Assembly: GCF_042100115.1 (NCBI RefSeq)
Contig: NC_091277.1
Span: 1,240,001-1,304,000, forward strand
From: Alternaria dauci
Taxonomy: Eukaryota; Ascomycota; Dothideomycetes; Pleosporales; Pleosporaceae
DNA: 64,000 bases
Direction of reading: 5' to 3'
Shown: positions 54,755 through 64,000 of the stretch, in pieces
Layout: each line of letters starts with the position of its first letter
Numbering within the stretch: the first letter of the stretch is position 1
The notes under the pieces: model-generated
What the model was told of the DNA's origin: nothing
The model's input: the letters and a program-made list of their open reading frames with translations, nothing else
Database searches by the model: none
Translations under genes and position numbers: made by a program

Positions 54755-55986
54755 ATGGCGTACAACAAAGGCTTCAACCCGGATAGGCTGCCTATGCATG
54801 CCGAGCCTGAGCAGGTATGGCTTCTCAACGTTGTCGACGCGCATGCAAGACTGATGTAGACCAGGCTGCTGCCATGATGTCGCAAAACGCACCTGCAGCC
54901 TCACGCCCGCTGCGCACAAGTTCAGCGCGTCCAGACTACAACAAACCTCCCCCGCCCACTCCCAGCGGCCAAAGATACGACACCCGTCCAGATGAGCGCT
55001 ACGGCGGCGGCGGTGGTGGACGCGGCGCAGGAGGTGGTGGATATGATAGCAGGCCCCCACCAGGCGCATACAACGACACGCGCTACGACAGCCGGTACGA
55101 CTCGAGACAGGACAACAGAATGGCAGTTGGATCGCCTCCACCCGCAAACTACGGCCATGGACCACCACCACAGGGTTATCACGGAAGACCGCAGCTGGCG
55201 CAACAGGCGAGGCCGCCGCCCACGCCTGCGCCGCCAAGAGATGCGAACGACCGCGAAGCACTCTGGAGATTGTTCGGCGCCGTCGACAAAGACAGTAGGT
55301 CATGGTCAGGGAGTTTGGCTGCATACCATGCTAACGGAGGCGACAGAGAGTGGCGAGCTCACAGAAGCTGAACTGCGCACTGCCCTCGTCAATGGAGACT
55401 GGACACCTTTCGACCCACACACTGTCCGTATGATGATTCGCATGTTCGACACCAACAGATCTGGATCCGTCAACTTTGACGAATTCTGGTACTTGTCCAT
55501 GCCCTCCTTTTATCAGGGTCCAGGCTAACACTTCACTCGCAGTGGACTGTGGGGATTTCTCTCTGCCTGGCGCAGCCTCTTCGACCGTTTCGATCAAGAT
55601 CACAGCGGTAGCATATCCTACGCCGAGTTCAATGAAGCCCTCGTCGCCTTCGGATACCGCCTCTCCCAGCAATTCGTCGCCCTTTTGTACCGCACCTACG
55701 ACCGCGACGGCCGCAATGCATTGAGCTTCGACCTGTTCGTGCAAGCGTGTATTAGTCTGAAGAGGATGACAGATGTGTTCAAGAAGTATGACGAGGACCG
55801 CGATGGCTATATCACGCTGAGCTTGTAAGTGGTCTAAAACGAGCGCTTGGAACATGTTCTCAGAACCATGGCTAACCACATCCGCAGCGAGGAGTTTCTT
55901 ACAGGTGCGCAAGCTTTGTTCCTCTTCAACTCGATTTCGGCCTCCACTGATACCGGACTCTACTAGAAATCATCCGCCAGCGATGA
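54755..55986 (+). CDS. PEF1: Penta-EF-hand calcium-binding protein (ALG-2/peflin type)
   Basis: Six exons: 54755-54814, 54865-55294, 55347-55488, 55543-55824, 55888-55904 and 55967-55986, total 316 aa. A Pro/Gly/Tyr-rich N-terminal half is followed by five EF-hands at about 160, 198, 228, 264 and 294: DKDKSGELTEAE, DTNRSGSVNFDE, DQDHSGSISYAE, DRDGRNALSFDL and DEDRDGYITLSFEE. The first and third loops are canonical. FDEFCGLWGFLSAWR between EF2 and EF3 is the PEF linker. Homologues bind calcium and act in budding, membrane repair and ER exit. Exon 5 is only 17 nt and the final coding exon 20 nt; both are needed for the family's C terminus. Confidence 0.92.
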
Positions 55987-56303
55987 GCGGCAGGAACCTC
56001 AGTACGCGATTTGCTCAACACTTGGATATGTTGCCAGATCGGAGACCATACAGCATTGGCCCGTCGCCGCAAAGGCGGACAGACCGTCTCCATGGACCAC
56101 TTCTATGTGACCTGGCGCGACGGTGCATGATGGGGAACCTGATTTGGTGTTTATACAGTGCGGGAACATGCAATGTGTTGGTCGAAAATCAAGCACAATT
56201 GATGAAGGTAACGAATTTAGATACCCGTTTAATACAAACGAAAACTTCCATACTACATTTACTTCACCCCGGCTATCTCCTCGCGCTTTCTAAAGCGAGC
56301 AGA
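55987..56303. other. Convergent 3' region
   Basis: 317 bp between the penta-EF-hand stop and the Tyr-rich protein stop. Nothing else seen. Confidence 0.45.
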
Positions 56304-56658
56304 CTACCAACACCGAAACCTATCTCTCCATCCCCTTGTCTCCCGCTGACTCCCACCACGACTGCCATAGTAATAGTAATAGTCATCTTCATCGGGCTCG
56401 GCATCATACCTCCTGACCTGTCTGCCCGATTCGGCGTGCGTGTATATGTGTTCTCGTACACCCTGCTCGTCGCGGTAGCCGTTGTAGTTGAATGCTGGAC
56501 CGTAGTGCTGTCTGTATTCTTACAATCAGTCATGATGAAAGGGAAAGATAGTGGGAGAGGATTGCTTACGCGGCACGATCGTAACGATAACTATCTGGGC
56601 TACCTAGTGTGCCGCGGATACTATAGCCACGACGCCGTTGGACGGTTCGCCACGACAT
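56304..56658 (-). CDS. Small Tyr/Arg-rich protein, unknown function, two exons
   Basis: Exons 56658-56570 and 56511-56304 around a 58-bp intron (gtaagc...tacag) give 98 aa. It starts MSWRTVQRRRGYSIRG and continues with HYGPAFNYNGYRDEQGVREH, GRQVRRYDAEPDEDDYYYYY and GWRDRFRCW. The Tyr run comes from TAT/TAC codons. Without the intron the frame stops at the TAA in the donor. No family recognised. The consistent composition of both exons and the good splice sites are the evidence; expression is not shown. Confidence 0.45.
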
Positions 56659-57344
56659 GATCCGTCGTATTCAATTGCGGTCTTTGTTTGAGAGTGCGGA
56701 ACTAGGACCTGGTTTTGATATTTGTCAAAAAGTATGGGTACTATAGGGTGTCTGGACTGATTTGATGGTCAAGATGGCGGTATTGCAGTAATGTGTTTTG
56801 CAGAGGAGCGATAGGAATGCATGACCAAGTTAGATGGCTATATAGCGTGATGGCGAGGTGTGAATAGGAGGATGGTGATGCGTACCTGGGCTGGCATGGT
56901 GAGGTGTCGAAATGGTGTGTTGGATAGGGCGAAGCCGTGTATGGAGACTGGCAGCAAATACAAGTGCTTTTCACTCAGTATCGGTGGGGTGGAATGCTTT
57001 GGGCGAAACACTCGTCCAAGGCCTTTCTAGAATCACTTGATCGAGATGGAGTTTCATGGGAGATGAGATGAGGCGCACGTGTCTGAAAAGTCGATGTTCT
57101 GTATTGAGTATGTTCATTCGAACAAATTACGGATATACAATCTTCTTCGTCACTAGGTCCTTCTAGAACACATTCTGGTATCTGGGGGTATATGACAAAC
57201 TTCAAGGAAAGACGTGAACTCGTACGTGGGATCGTGAGAAAGAAAGAAAACCGCTATACACCAAGTATCGCCCCATAGCGACATGACCGATTTGACCAGT
57301 TCAGGAGCGCACAATGCAATCTTGCACTTGCAACTTCGCTTCCC
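56659..57344. other. Intergenic region
   Basis: 686 bp. Promoter side of the Tyr-rich gene and 3' side of the SUR7-family gene. AT/GT-rich; no gene seen. Confidence 0.4.
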
Positions 57345-58314
57345 TTACACCTTGTAGGGCTTGCGAGCACGGCGCGATTCGCGGTCTTTGCCGCCAATGC
57401 AGAAGCTCGCAATCCAGCCAAGGACGGCGATGAGCATAAGCGCGGTAGCAGCCCATGTGATGGCAAGGAACTTGCCGCCATAGTTCGCTCTGAGACCAAT
57501 CTCGCTGCCGTTGTCGTTGATGATATCGGTGGCCTAAAGTAGAGGTATGAAGTTAGTTCATGTCTCACATGCGCGTTGTACAGTCAAAACTTACCTTGAT
57601 CATAACGGCAGTGACAAGCGCGCTCGCCAGCCCAATAGCCAGGAACGCGAGCGTGGCGAGGAGGAAGTTGACACATGGAGTGAGCCTTCCATTTCCGATG
57701 AAGATTCCAAGAACGCTAGTAACGAGCGTGATGAATATGAGGCAGATGGCAATGACGTACAAGACGAACATGGCCGCCATGAGCGCATTGAGTGTGTCGA
57801 TGCCATTTTGGATATCCTCTGGCCATTGCAGGTCTTGCAGGGTAATGTCCACACCCGTCCTGTTGAGCGCGTCCTGGATGATCTGGGTAGGGTCGAACTT
57901 GTAGGTAGCCCTGCTCTCGGCGCACTCGGTGACGTTCTTGCTAATGTCGCTCTGACTCAGCGTCGCATTTGCCACTTCTCCAGGCTCATATTGTCCTTGA
58001 CAGTAATTCAGCATGTGTGCCGAGTACCAGTCTTCGACGCCAATACGCGCGCGGAGTTCGTCGATCTGTTCATTGATTTCGTTTGTGACGCTATCGGTGA
58101 TGGAGTCAGGGATAAGGTTTACAATCGACGAAAGTGTCGAGTCGGAATCCGAGGTTGCAGAGGAGATGAGGTTTTGGCCAACAGCGGAAGTGTTGAGTGT
58201 GAGGAGGGAGTAGTCTTCCATGAAGTTCTTCTTGTGCCCCGCGAATAGGCAGAGGAATGAAAGTATGAGCGCGACGGTACAGCAGAGCACCGGTAGTATG
58301 GCGATGAACCGCAT
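57345..58314 (-). CDS. SUR7/PalI-family membrane protein
   Basis: Exons 58314-57595 and 57533-57345 give 302 aa. Topology: an N-terminal hydrophobic helix (MRFIAILPVLCCTVALILSF), a roughly 150-residue extracellular loop with DWYSAHMLNYCQGQYEPG (conserved Trp-Tyr and Cys), several N-glycosylation sequons (NTS, NAT, NVT, NRT), then three helices near residues 175-205, 215-240 and 260-280, and a short basic tail. This matches the SUR7/PalI family, which marks eisosome-type plasma-membrane domains or acts in pH sensing. The single 61-bp intron is an introner-like copy of one in the cluster regulator 25 kb away. Confidence 0.85.
57534..57594 (-). mobile_element. Introner-like element (SUR7-family gene intron)
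   Basis: 61 bp, GTAAGTTTTGACTGTA...CTAACTTC...ACTTTAG. Its first 56 bases match 46 of 56 in the intron at 32236-32299 without gaps. The shared core is GCATGTGAGACAT, then an ACTAACTTC branch region and CTCTAC. Confidence 0.65.
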
Positions 58315-59276
58315 CGTTGCGGTGTTGTTGGCTTTGCGATTGTGGTGTAGATGTGTAGACGGTCGCGATCCTCTTTATGTGCTACAAGTGAACGGCGGTA
58401 TATTCAAAGAGCAACGAAAGGCTAAAACGCAGATAAAAGACAGGAAGCGATGGATGGTGAGTTGTATAAAGGCGATAAAGAAAGAGTCAACCACTTATAC
58501 GTGACACGCAAATACAAGCTTGCCATGCGACGACCGCGTAAAGGACCCGCACGTCACTCACTAGGGCCCGGCCATGGCAACAAGCGAATAGCAACGCTGA
58601 CCAACGGGGCCTCAGCCTCGAGATCAACGTCTTGGGAAGACGAACCAGGGCCTATTCCGCACACTGACCACAAAGTTGACGTGTTGCTGGGCGTCTGTTG
58701 TTCAGACCCTGGAACTATGACGCAATGTAGCGCTAAGCGAAGCAGTCGCGCAGGGGTGAAGCAGGTACGACTGCAGCATAACAGTGCCTAACTGTTTTTT
58801 GGTTGGGTGATAACGGAAGGCTCTGAAAAAGAAACGGTGTCAAAGTGTTTCGTCGTATGATGACTGCAAGCTGCAACGGGGTGGGCCAGAGTGCAGCGCT
58901 TGCAAATGTGTCAGCCACGTGGATGTGGGGTGCACAGCCGCAACGTGCGCGTACAAACGACAAGATTAAGGGTGACACAAATAGAAACTGGATTCAACAG
59001 AAGTACATTTGCGTGAGCACAGAAACCACGGTAGAGTCAAGACTTGATTGTCTAAATCATTTGTATTCTGGTCTGTCGCTATACTTCCGACTTCTATTCA
59101 TGAGGCGTCGTCTATCATGATGACCATGAGTGCATTACCTTCGTAAGTGGAGCAGCCGGTGCTCTCGTACTTTGTTTCGGAGTGGAATCGTGGTAAGCGG
59201 CTATGGTAAGAATGTGATGTTGCGCGTTGCGCTTTGGTGGTGGATCGAAGTCGCTAGGGCTCGGTGCTACCCTGCC
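58315..59276. other. Gene-free stretch, 1 kb
   Basis: Promoter side of the SUR7-family gene and 3' side of the next minus-strand gene. Frames below 115 codons with no features. Nothing else seen. Confidence 0.4.
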
Positions 59277-60092
59277 TCATGACGGCGTCTTCTTGGAGTT
59301 GTTTGCAGCTTGGGCTGCCGACGATGAAGCAGCGCTGATGCCGTCGGTAAAGGGCGAGTATGGTGCCGTCACTGAGTGCGGGGGTGCTCGTTGGCCCGAC
59401 TTTGTGCGTGGAGGCTCAGCAGATGCCGGCCACTTCTTCTGCTCTTCGTGGATCTTGTCCAGTGGTTCTCCGACTATGTGGTATTTTTCCCAATTGATGG
59501 GCGGACATCGCACAATGTTCTGCGGCTGGGGGATGGCGGGGAACTTGGGTGGGTCTGGCTTCGCGTCCATGTGCGTCGAGTCTTTGCGCATGTCTGCGCT
59601 GCTGGTGTCTTGGCCATGGCTACTTGACGCGTCGGCCAGATGCGACAGTGTTGGGGTGAGTATGTCGTGGTACGAGTGCGAGGCCTGGGCTCTCTGTTCC
59701 TGCAGCGACTTGACGAAGGCTTGCGGGTCCGACACAGCGGCCGCCTTGAGCTCTTCGAGGGCCTTGAGGTCGCGCTTGCTCTTTTCGCGCTGCAGCTGCA
59801 GGAGCGATATGGCGGAGCGCAGGGCGATGGCATCCGGGTTGTCCGTCTCGGATATGGCGACCGAGGGCGGCTGGGGGGTGAAGGTGGCCGTGGGCGGAGG
59901 GGCAGGGCGGGGTCGGGGTTCGGTGCGCTCCACAGGAGCTAGCTGGGCAGCAGAAGCTGTGGGCGTGAGAGGGGACACGGGCGGGCGGTCAGGAGTGGGC
60001 GACTTGGAGCGGTTGCCAGAGTGCTCCGAGGCCGTCGAGGCGTCGCTCGACGAGACTGGGCGCGTCGTCGTGTCGACGATGAGCGCTGGCAT
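59277..60092 (-). CDS. Conserved disordered protein with short C-terminal block, unknown
   Basis: 271 aa, single exon. The first 90 residues are Ser/Thr/Pro-rich, with TP and SP sites. A helix at about 90-145 (AIALRSAISLLQLQREKSKR, LKALEELKAAAVSDPQAFVK) is likely a coiled coil. Near the C terminus is IVRCPPINWEKYHIVGEPLD followed by KIHEEQKK, a block that looks conserved and could be a binding motif. No domain recognised; a nuclear regulatory or scaffold role is possible. Confidence 0.7.
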   Translation of the reverse strand: MPALIVDTTTRPVSSSDASTASEHSGNRSKSPTPDRPPVSPLTPTASAAQLAPVERTEPRPRPAPPPTATFTPQPPSVAISETDNPDAIALRSAISLLQLQREKSKRDLKALEELKAAAVSDPQAFVKSLQEQRAQASHSYHDILTPTLSHLADASSSHGQDTSSADMRKDSTHMDAKPDPPKFPAIPQPQNIVRCPPINWEKYHIVGEPLDKIHEEQKKWPASAEPPRTKSGQRAPPHSVTAPYSPFTDGISAASSSAAQAANNSKKTPS

Positions 60093-61375
60093 GGCGGCGT
60101 AGAGGGAGACGTCTCCAGGCGCAAAGCCGGAGAGGCGAGGCAGGATCCCAATCGGCGACCACGCTGCGGTGAGGGCGAGGGCAGACCGCGCAGAGGCCTA
60201 GCAGCTGCTGTGGTAAATCTCCGGCAGTGGTTCGCCGCGAGGTGGCGGCGGTTAGGCGCTGTCTGGGCGTGTGCCTGGACCGTCCATGCCAGATGCGACG
60301 TGCGATGGGGGGATTTGTGTCGTGCAAGATTGCCGCGCGCGGGAACACCCACGCAGTTATCCTTATCGTAATCGACACGTCGCGCTTTGGGTGGGAAGAG
60401 TGTGCGGAGCCGGCGGCGGGCGAGAATTTCTTTGGCTGCCACAGTCGGCTGCACGGAGAGCTCGGAACGAGTCCATGTCGTCCAAGGGGTGACACACATG
60501 TGTACCCGAACATGGACGCTTCTGTGGCATTCTCCAGCATGGCATCGTATACAGTACGGCCACGAATCTACCCTAGCCTCTGCCCTCGCTTACACTGCTC
60601 TCTGCCCGTGCGAGGCCTTCTCAGACAGACTCTGTCATGTCCACGCCATCTACGCCTTGGTCGAGCAGAATGCCTACTCCCTTGGGGCAGAGTAGCAAAC
60701 TAAATACGGCACCGGCACGACGCAGCACCGTCAGTGCGTTCATCTGAAGCTGCCGCCGACTCAGAACCGATACAACGGGCTTTTGCCATGTGTCCGTCAG
60801 ATTGCCAATTTCTGTCTCCCAGAACGCGTCCATGTCATCTGGCGGTGCATTTGCAGGTGCACGCAGCCGACCGCCTGCAAGGGTCAGCGAGAGAGAAGGA
60901 CAGAGAAAGCGAAGCCACCCACGAAATGAACCAAAACGCCATATCCAGCCCGCCCAATGGCATTAGTCTGATAGACAGTGCCGCGTGGATGGCCATCAGC
61001 GTCAGTCTCCATGTGTGTAGTGTACCCGTGCAGGGCGGCGTCCTACCGCTGTGAGTCGCTCTTGCTTCTTCCTAGCCTTGCGAGCGCTCGAATGCGCCTT
61101 CTACTTACAGAAATTCCAGCTCCAGACAGGCACGCCCAGTGGCCTCAACCACCCGTCCCGTTGTTGAGCCTGTCCCTCTGCACGCAGATTTTACCCTTCC
61201 CAATGCCACTCAAATTCCTTCACTTCTCGACCCTCAACTACCGTCCACTACCTCTCTACCCGCATGACATGCGCTACGCCTTAGCGACAGCCTGCCAATC
61301 AAACGTCGATCAAACTGGCACCGACTGGCCGCTAAACCCTAAACACCCACGCGACCGAAATCACTTTCGTTAGCC
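60093..61375. promoter_or_regulatory. Divergent promoter region, 1.3 kb
   Basis: Between two divergent disordered-protein genes. C/T-rich near the right gene (61100-61370). No gene or clear element seen. Confidence 0.35.
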
Positions 61376-62926
61376 ATGGCTCCGAGTGCAGACTTAACAG
61401 CACAGTCCCCGCTGGCGCGCATGCCCAAGCTGAAGTACAGAAATCCGCTGCCGGCCGACAGCCTTTCAATTGCCTCCGACACTTCCCAGGACAGTGGGCC
61501 CCACTCTCCATATAGTCAAGAGTCTCCCGCGACCCCGGATTCAAACGCTCCTTCGACCATCTCCCGTCCTTCCTTCGAAACGACCTCCGTGACGTCATCC
61601 AGTCTGGCTTCCATATCCTCCAGCAACTCTTCATCAAATGGCTCAAAGTCATCGAAGAAGAAGAAAAAAGGCAGCTCCGTCCTCGGCTTTCTTTCTTTAA
61701 AGGAGCCCTCTCAGGTCGCCTTGGAGCAATTCGCCGAACAGCAGCGCAAGCAAAATGCCAACTCGGGTGCATCCACGCCCCAGTCCAGAGTGAGCAGCAG
61801 CTATGCTGGCCAAAAGCTCCCGCCATCTGTACCCAAGGTCAACTCGAAATGGGACGGTGTTCCCGAATCCGTCAAGAACCGCCACTCGGCATCAAGCGCA
61901 TCAACCAAGGACAATAGAAGCAGTGTTTCGTCAAAGGGGTCCTTTGGCTCGCCTCTCAAACATGCTCCCTGGAATGAATCCAAGTTTTCCGTAATGACCG
62001 ACGGTACTCGCAATCCACCAAACTCGGTCGCCTCCATGTCCTTGTCGAATCTTACTGGACTTGGATCCTCGCCATCTACTACCACTCTCCCTGAGATATC
62101 CTACTACTTCCCTGACGACCCTGCTGCATCTGGCGCATTGCCCCCAAGATCTGAGAGCGCAGGCGCAACATACGATTATATTTCGCAACTGCCAGTTCGA
62201 CTGTCAGACTCAACTTCGAGTGATCGTCCAAGCATGGATGGATCAGTAGACTCCAGACCGCATTCACCAGCTTCTTCAACGACATCAACGGATACAGTTG
62301 TCATGGACACTGCAGATACCATCTTCAGAAAACTCAACGACCAACCTAGCCAAGGTGTATGGGGAAGTGGTGCACATGCCGTTCAGTCACCTATTGGGGA
62401 CAATTCTGAAAATGTGCCTGATTCACATGACTTTCTCTTTCAACCCCAGTCCCCCACAGGACGCCGAAAAAGCGACCCGTCCACCATATACGAGTCTTCT
62501 CTGGCTGCATCGACAGTTCCACATTATGTCCCTCAACGACCAGTCCAAAACTTCAGTCGGCCAATGGCAACCAGGGGCCCGTCGCCAGTCCAACGCTCTT
62601 CACACATGCCACACTATAGGAGGACGCCATCAGCGCCAGCGCTGCCGACCTTGTACGAAGCCTCACTGGCCAGCACCGATGATCTTCAACAAGACGGCGA
62701 TGATGACGACGATGATGATGGTGACGATTCGTATTCAATTGCGCCTTCCACCATCGCACCATCTGAGCTCTCCAAGCATTGGTATGAGTCTCCACGTGAA
62801 CGTCTAGGTCTGGGCAGACGCCTTCAAATTAATGACGTATCACCTTGGGGGGAGGAGAGAGAGGCCGCAGGTAAGCCCAAGAAAAGTCGATTATCGATGT
62901 TTGGGAAAGCTGTGTCTAGGGGATAG
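61376..62926 (+). CDS. Serine-rich disordered protein, unknown function
   Basis: 516 aa, single exon, more than 20% Ser. A poly-Ser/Lys tract (residues 75-100, ending SKKKKKG) precedes a short ordered-looking block, VLGFLSLKEPSQVALEQFAE (about 102-121). The protein ends with an acidic run (DDDDDDDGDDSY) and HWYESPRERLGLGRRL, then a basic KPKKSRLSMFGKAVSRG tail. Many SP/TP and RRxS sites suggest phosphorylation. No domain recognised. Confidence 0.75.
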   Translation: MAPSADLTAQSPLARMPKLKYRNPLPADSLSIASDTSQDSGPHSPYSQESPATPDSNAPSTISRPSFETTSVTSSSLASISSSNSSSNGSKSSKKKKKGSSVLGFLSLKEPSQVALEQFAEQQRKQNANSGASTPQSRVSSSYAGQKLPPSVPKVNSKWDGVPESVKNRHSASSASTKDNRSSVSSKGSFGSPLKHAPWNESKFSVMTDGTRNPPNSVASMSLSNLTGLGSSPSTTTLPEISYYFPDDPAASGALPPRSESAGATYDYISQLPVRLSDSTSSDRPSMDGSVDSRPHSPASSTTSTDTVVMDTADTIFRKLNDQPSQGVWGSGAHAVQSPIGDNSENVPDSHDFLFQPQSPTGRRKSDPSTIYESSLAASTVPHYVPQRPVQNFSRPMATRGPSPVQRSSHMPHYRRTPSAPALPTLYEASLASTDDLQQDGDDDDDDDGDDSYSIAPSTIAPSELSKHWYESPRERLGLGRRLQINDVSPWGEEREAAGKPKKSRLSMFGKAVSRG

Positions 62927-64000
62927 GCTTTGCGGGCAAAGCTTGCGCATTGACTGACTCCCAGTGGGTAGCTTCGTGCGATCCCCAACGATTATCGACC
63001 AGTGCCACACCGACACGCGTGTCTTGATACGCCAACTTGTGTACAAACTTTTGCGATTAGCGATATCCAGCATTTTCCTCGCTTCGGCGACTCTCATGTA
63101 CGGCGGCATCTCTGAACGCCAGCATCTCTGAACGCCAGTTTCTCCAACATAGATACCCATTTCACGAATCTTACATACCCGCTTCTTAATAGCTACGTCG
63201 ACCTGTATGGCCTCCTAGGTAATGTGGTGCTTAGGTCCTTTTCTTAGAGGATTGATCCCCACTACGATTGCAGACCTGTCAGGTGTTAGAGGAGCTGCGC
63301 GAATCGCGCGTCCATTGGAAGCTTGGACACCACTAGACACTACCCACATCACATTATGGGTCGAACTATATTGCAACGTTTTGCGTCCATCACATACTTT
63401 TCATGCAAGCCATGGCCTCACTAGATGACCCTTTTGAACACTATATTGCTTCTGCCGTCGTTCTTCAGCCCTACCATTGGCGCGGGTGCCTCATGATCGC
63501 CAGGTCCGTCAAAACCTTAACGCCTAGATCCAATCCCTTGCAGTATCGCGAGAGCACGCCTTTTATCTTTACATTTGACAGGCCCTAATGTGATTCGCCT
63601 AGCGAACACCTGATCCGATGCGATCAGTCACCATCCAGTGGATCAACCCGGTACGTTTGCCGAGCAGGTCAACCCGCATCTAGTATGACAACACGGTCCA
63701 CTGATACACAACACATTTACTCGACGTTGAATCCTACATAGCAAGCACGCCTATGACCTGCATCTTCTCTCTCGGCTGACCTGCTACGCATGCGACACGG
63801 CATCTATACCCCTTTCGGAAGCTTCCTCTCATCGGCCTAAACAAGGCATGATTCTACTAAAATAATTGCCGACACACACCAACTAAAGTAGCTTTCTCCA
63901 GATCAGCATCGTGGAACATCAAGGTACCGCCTTGCGACACTAGCTTGATCGGTTGGGCAAGTTCGATCATCCCCGGGCTACCCATGACCAAGTGTCATGT
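62927..64000. other. Right-edge gene-free stretch
   Basis: 1.1 kb. It contains a 16-bp tandem duplication at 63106-63137. No gene seen before the window ends. Confidence 0.4.
63106..63137. repeat. 16-bp tandem duplication
   Basis: gcatctctgaacgcca occurs twice in perfect tandem. Confidence 0.85.

Noticed and set aside
1..64000. Searched by eye for tRNA B-box sequences, CRISPR-type repeats, terminal inverted repeats and transposase or reverse-transcriptase frames.
   Set aside because: No B-box with matching A-box and fold, no regular repeats and no transposon proteins were seen; a tRNA or repeat scan would be needed to exclude them fully.

Overview
The window is nuclear DNA of a filamentous ascomycete, most likely a dothideomycete and possibly Pleosporales. 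The signs are dense short GT-AG introns of about 45-65 bp with CTRAY branch points, Zn2Cys6 regulators, an AA9 polysaccharide monooxygenase, MSB1, SUR7 and PEF1 homologues, and a set of near-identical introns like the introner-like elements known from Dothideomycetes. I support 26 protein-coding genes. I see no rRNA, tRNA, CRISPR array or intact transposon. Exon boundaries were worked out by hand from splice motifs, reading-frame continuity and family conservation.

Layout. 1-18.9 kb is mostly housekeeping: a spliced zinc-binding Yippee/Mis18-like protein at the left edge, a REX1-type RNA exonuclease, a RING protein, a secreted PSGM-repeat protein, ribulose-phosphate 3-epimerase, a large methyltransferase-domain protein, LSM2, two small membrane proteins and CIA2. 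18.9-27.8 kb holds one eight-exon Zn2Cys6 regulator between two long gene-free stretches. 27.8-35.8 kb is a compact four-gene group: an NCS2/NAT nucleobase-type permease, an amidohydrolase/deaminase, a Zn2Cys6 regulator and a 2-oxoglutarate/Fe(II) dioxygenase. 36.3-43.3 kb has PSO2/SNM1, a probable mitochondrial membrane protein, an AA9 LPMO with a GC-AG intron, and a coiled-coil protein. 45-48.4 kb is MSB1. 51.8-62.9 kb has an RLM1-type MADS-box factor, a penta-EF-hand protein, a small Tyr-rich protein, a SUR7/PalI membrane protein and two disordered proteins.

The part most likely to be a new system is 27.8-35.8 kb. The four genes are arranged permease(-) amidohydrolase(+) regulator(-) dioxygenase(+), so they share two divergent promoters, and the middle pair meet tail to tail with 2 bp between stop codons. 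The permease-amidohydrolase promoter has five HGATAR (AreA-type) sites. The permease keeps the NAT fold signature but has Ser and Gly where UapA has the two purine-binding residues Glu356 and Gln408. Uptake, deamination and oxidation of an unusual N-heterocycle under nitrogen control is the working inference; the substrate is unknown.

A second system is a family of related introns. Two introns of the cluster regulator, one in the SUR7-family gene 25 kb away and probably one in the amidohydrolase share sequence well beyond splice signals, as expected for introner-like elements.
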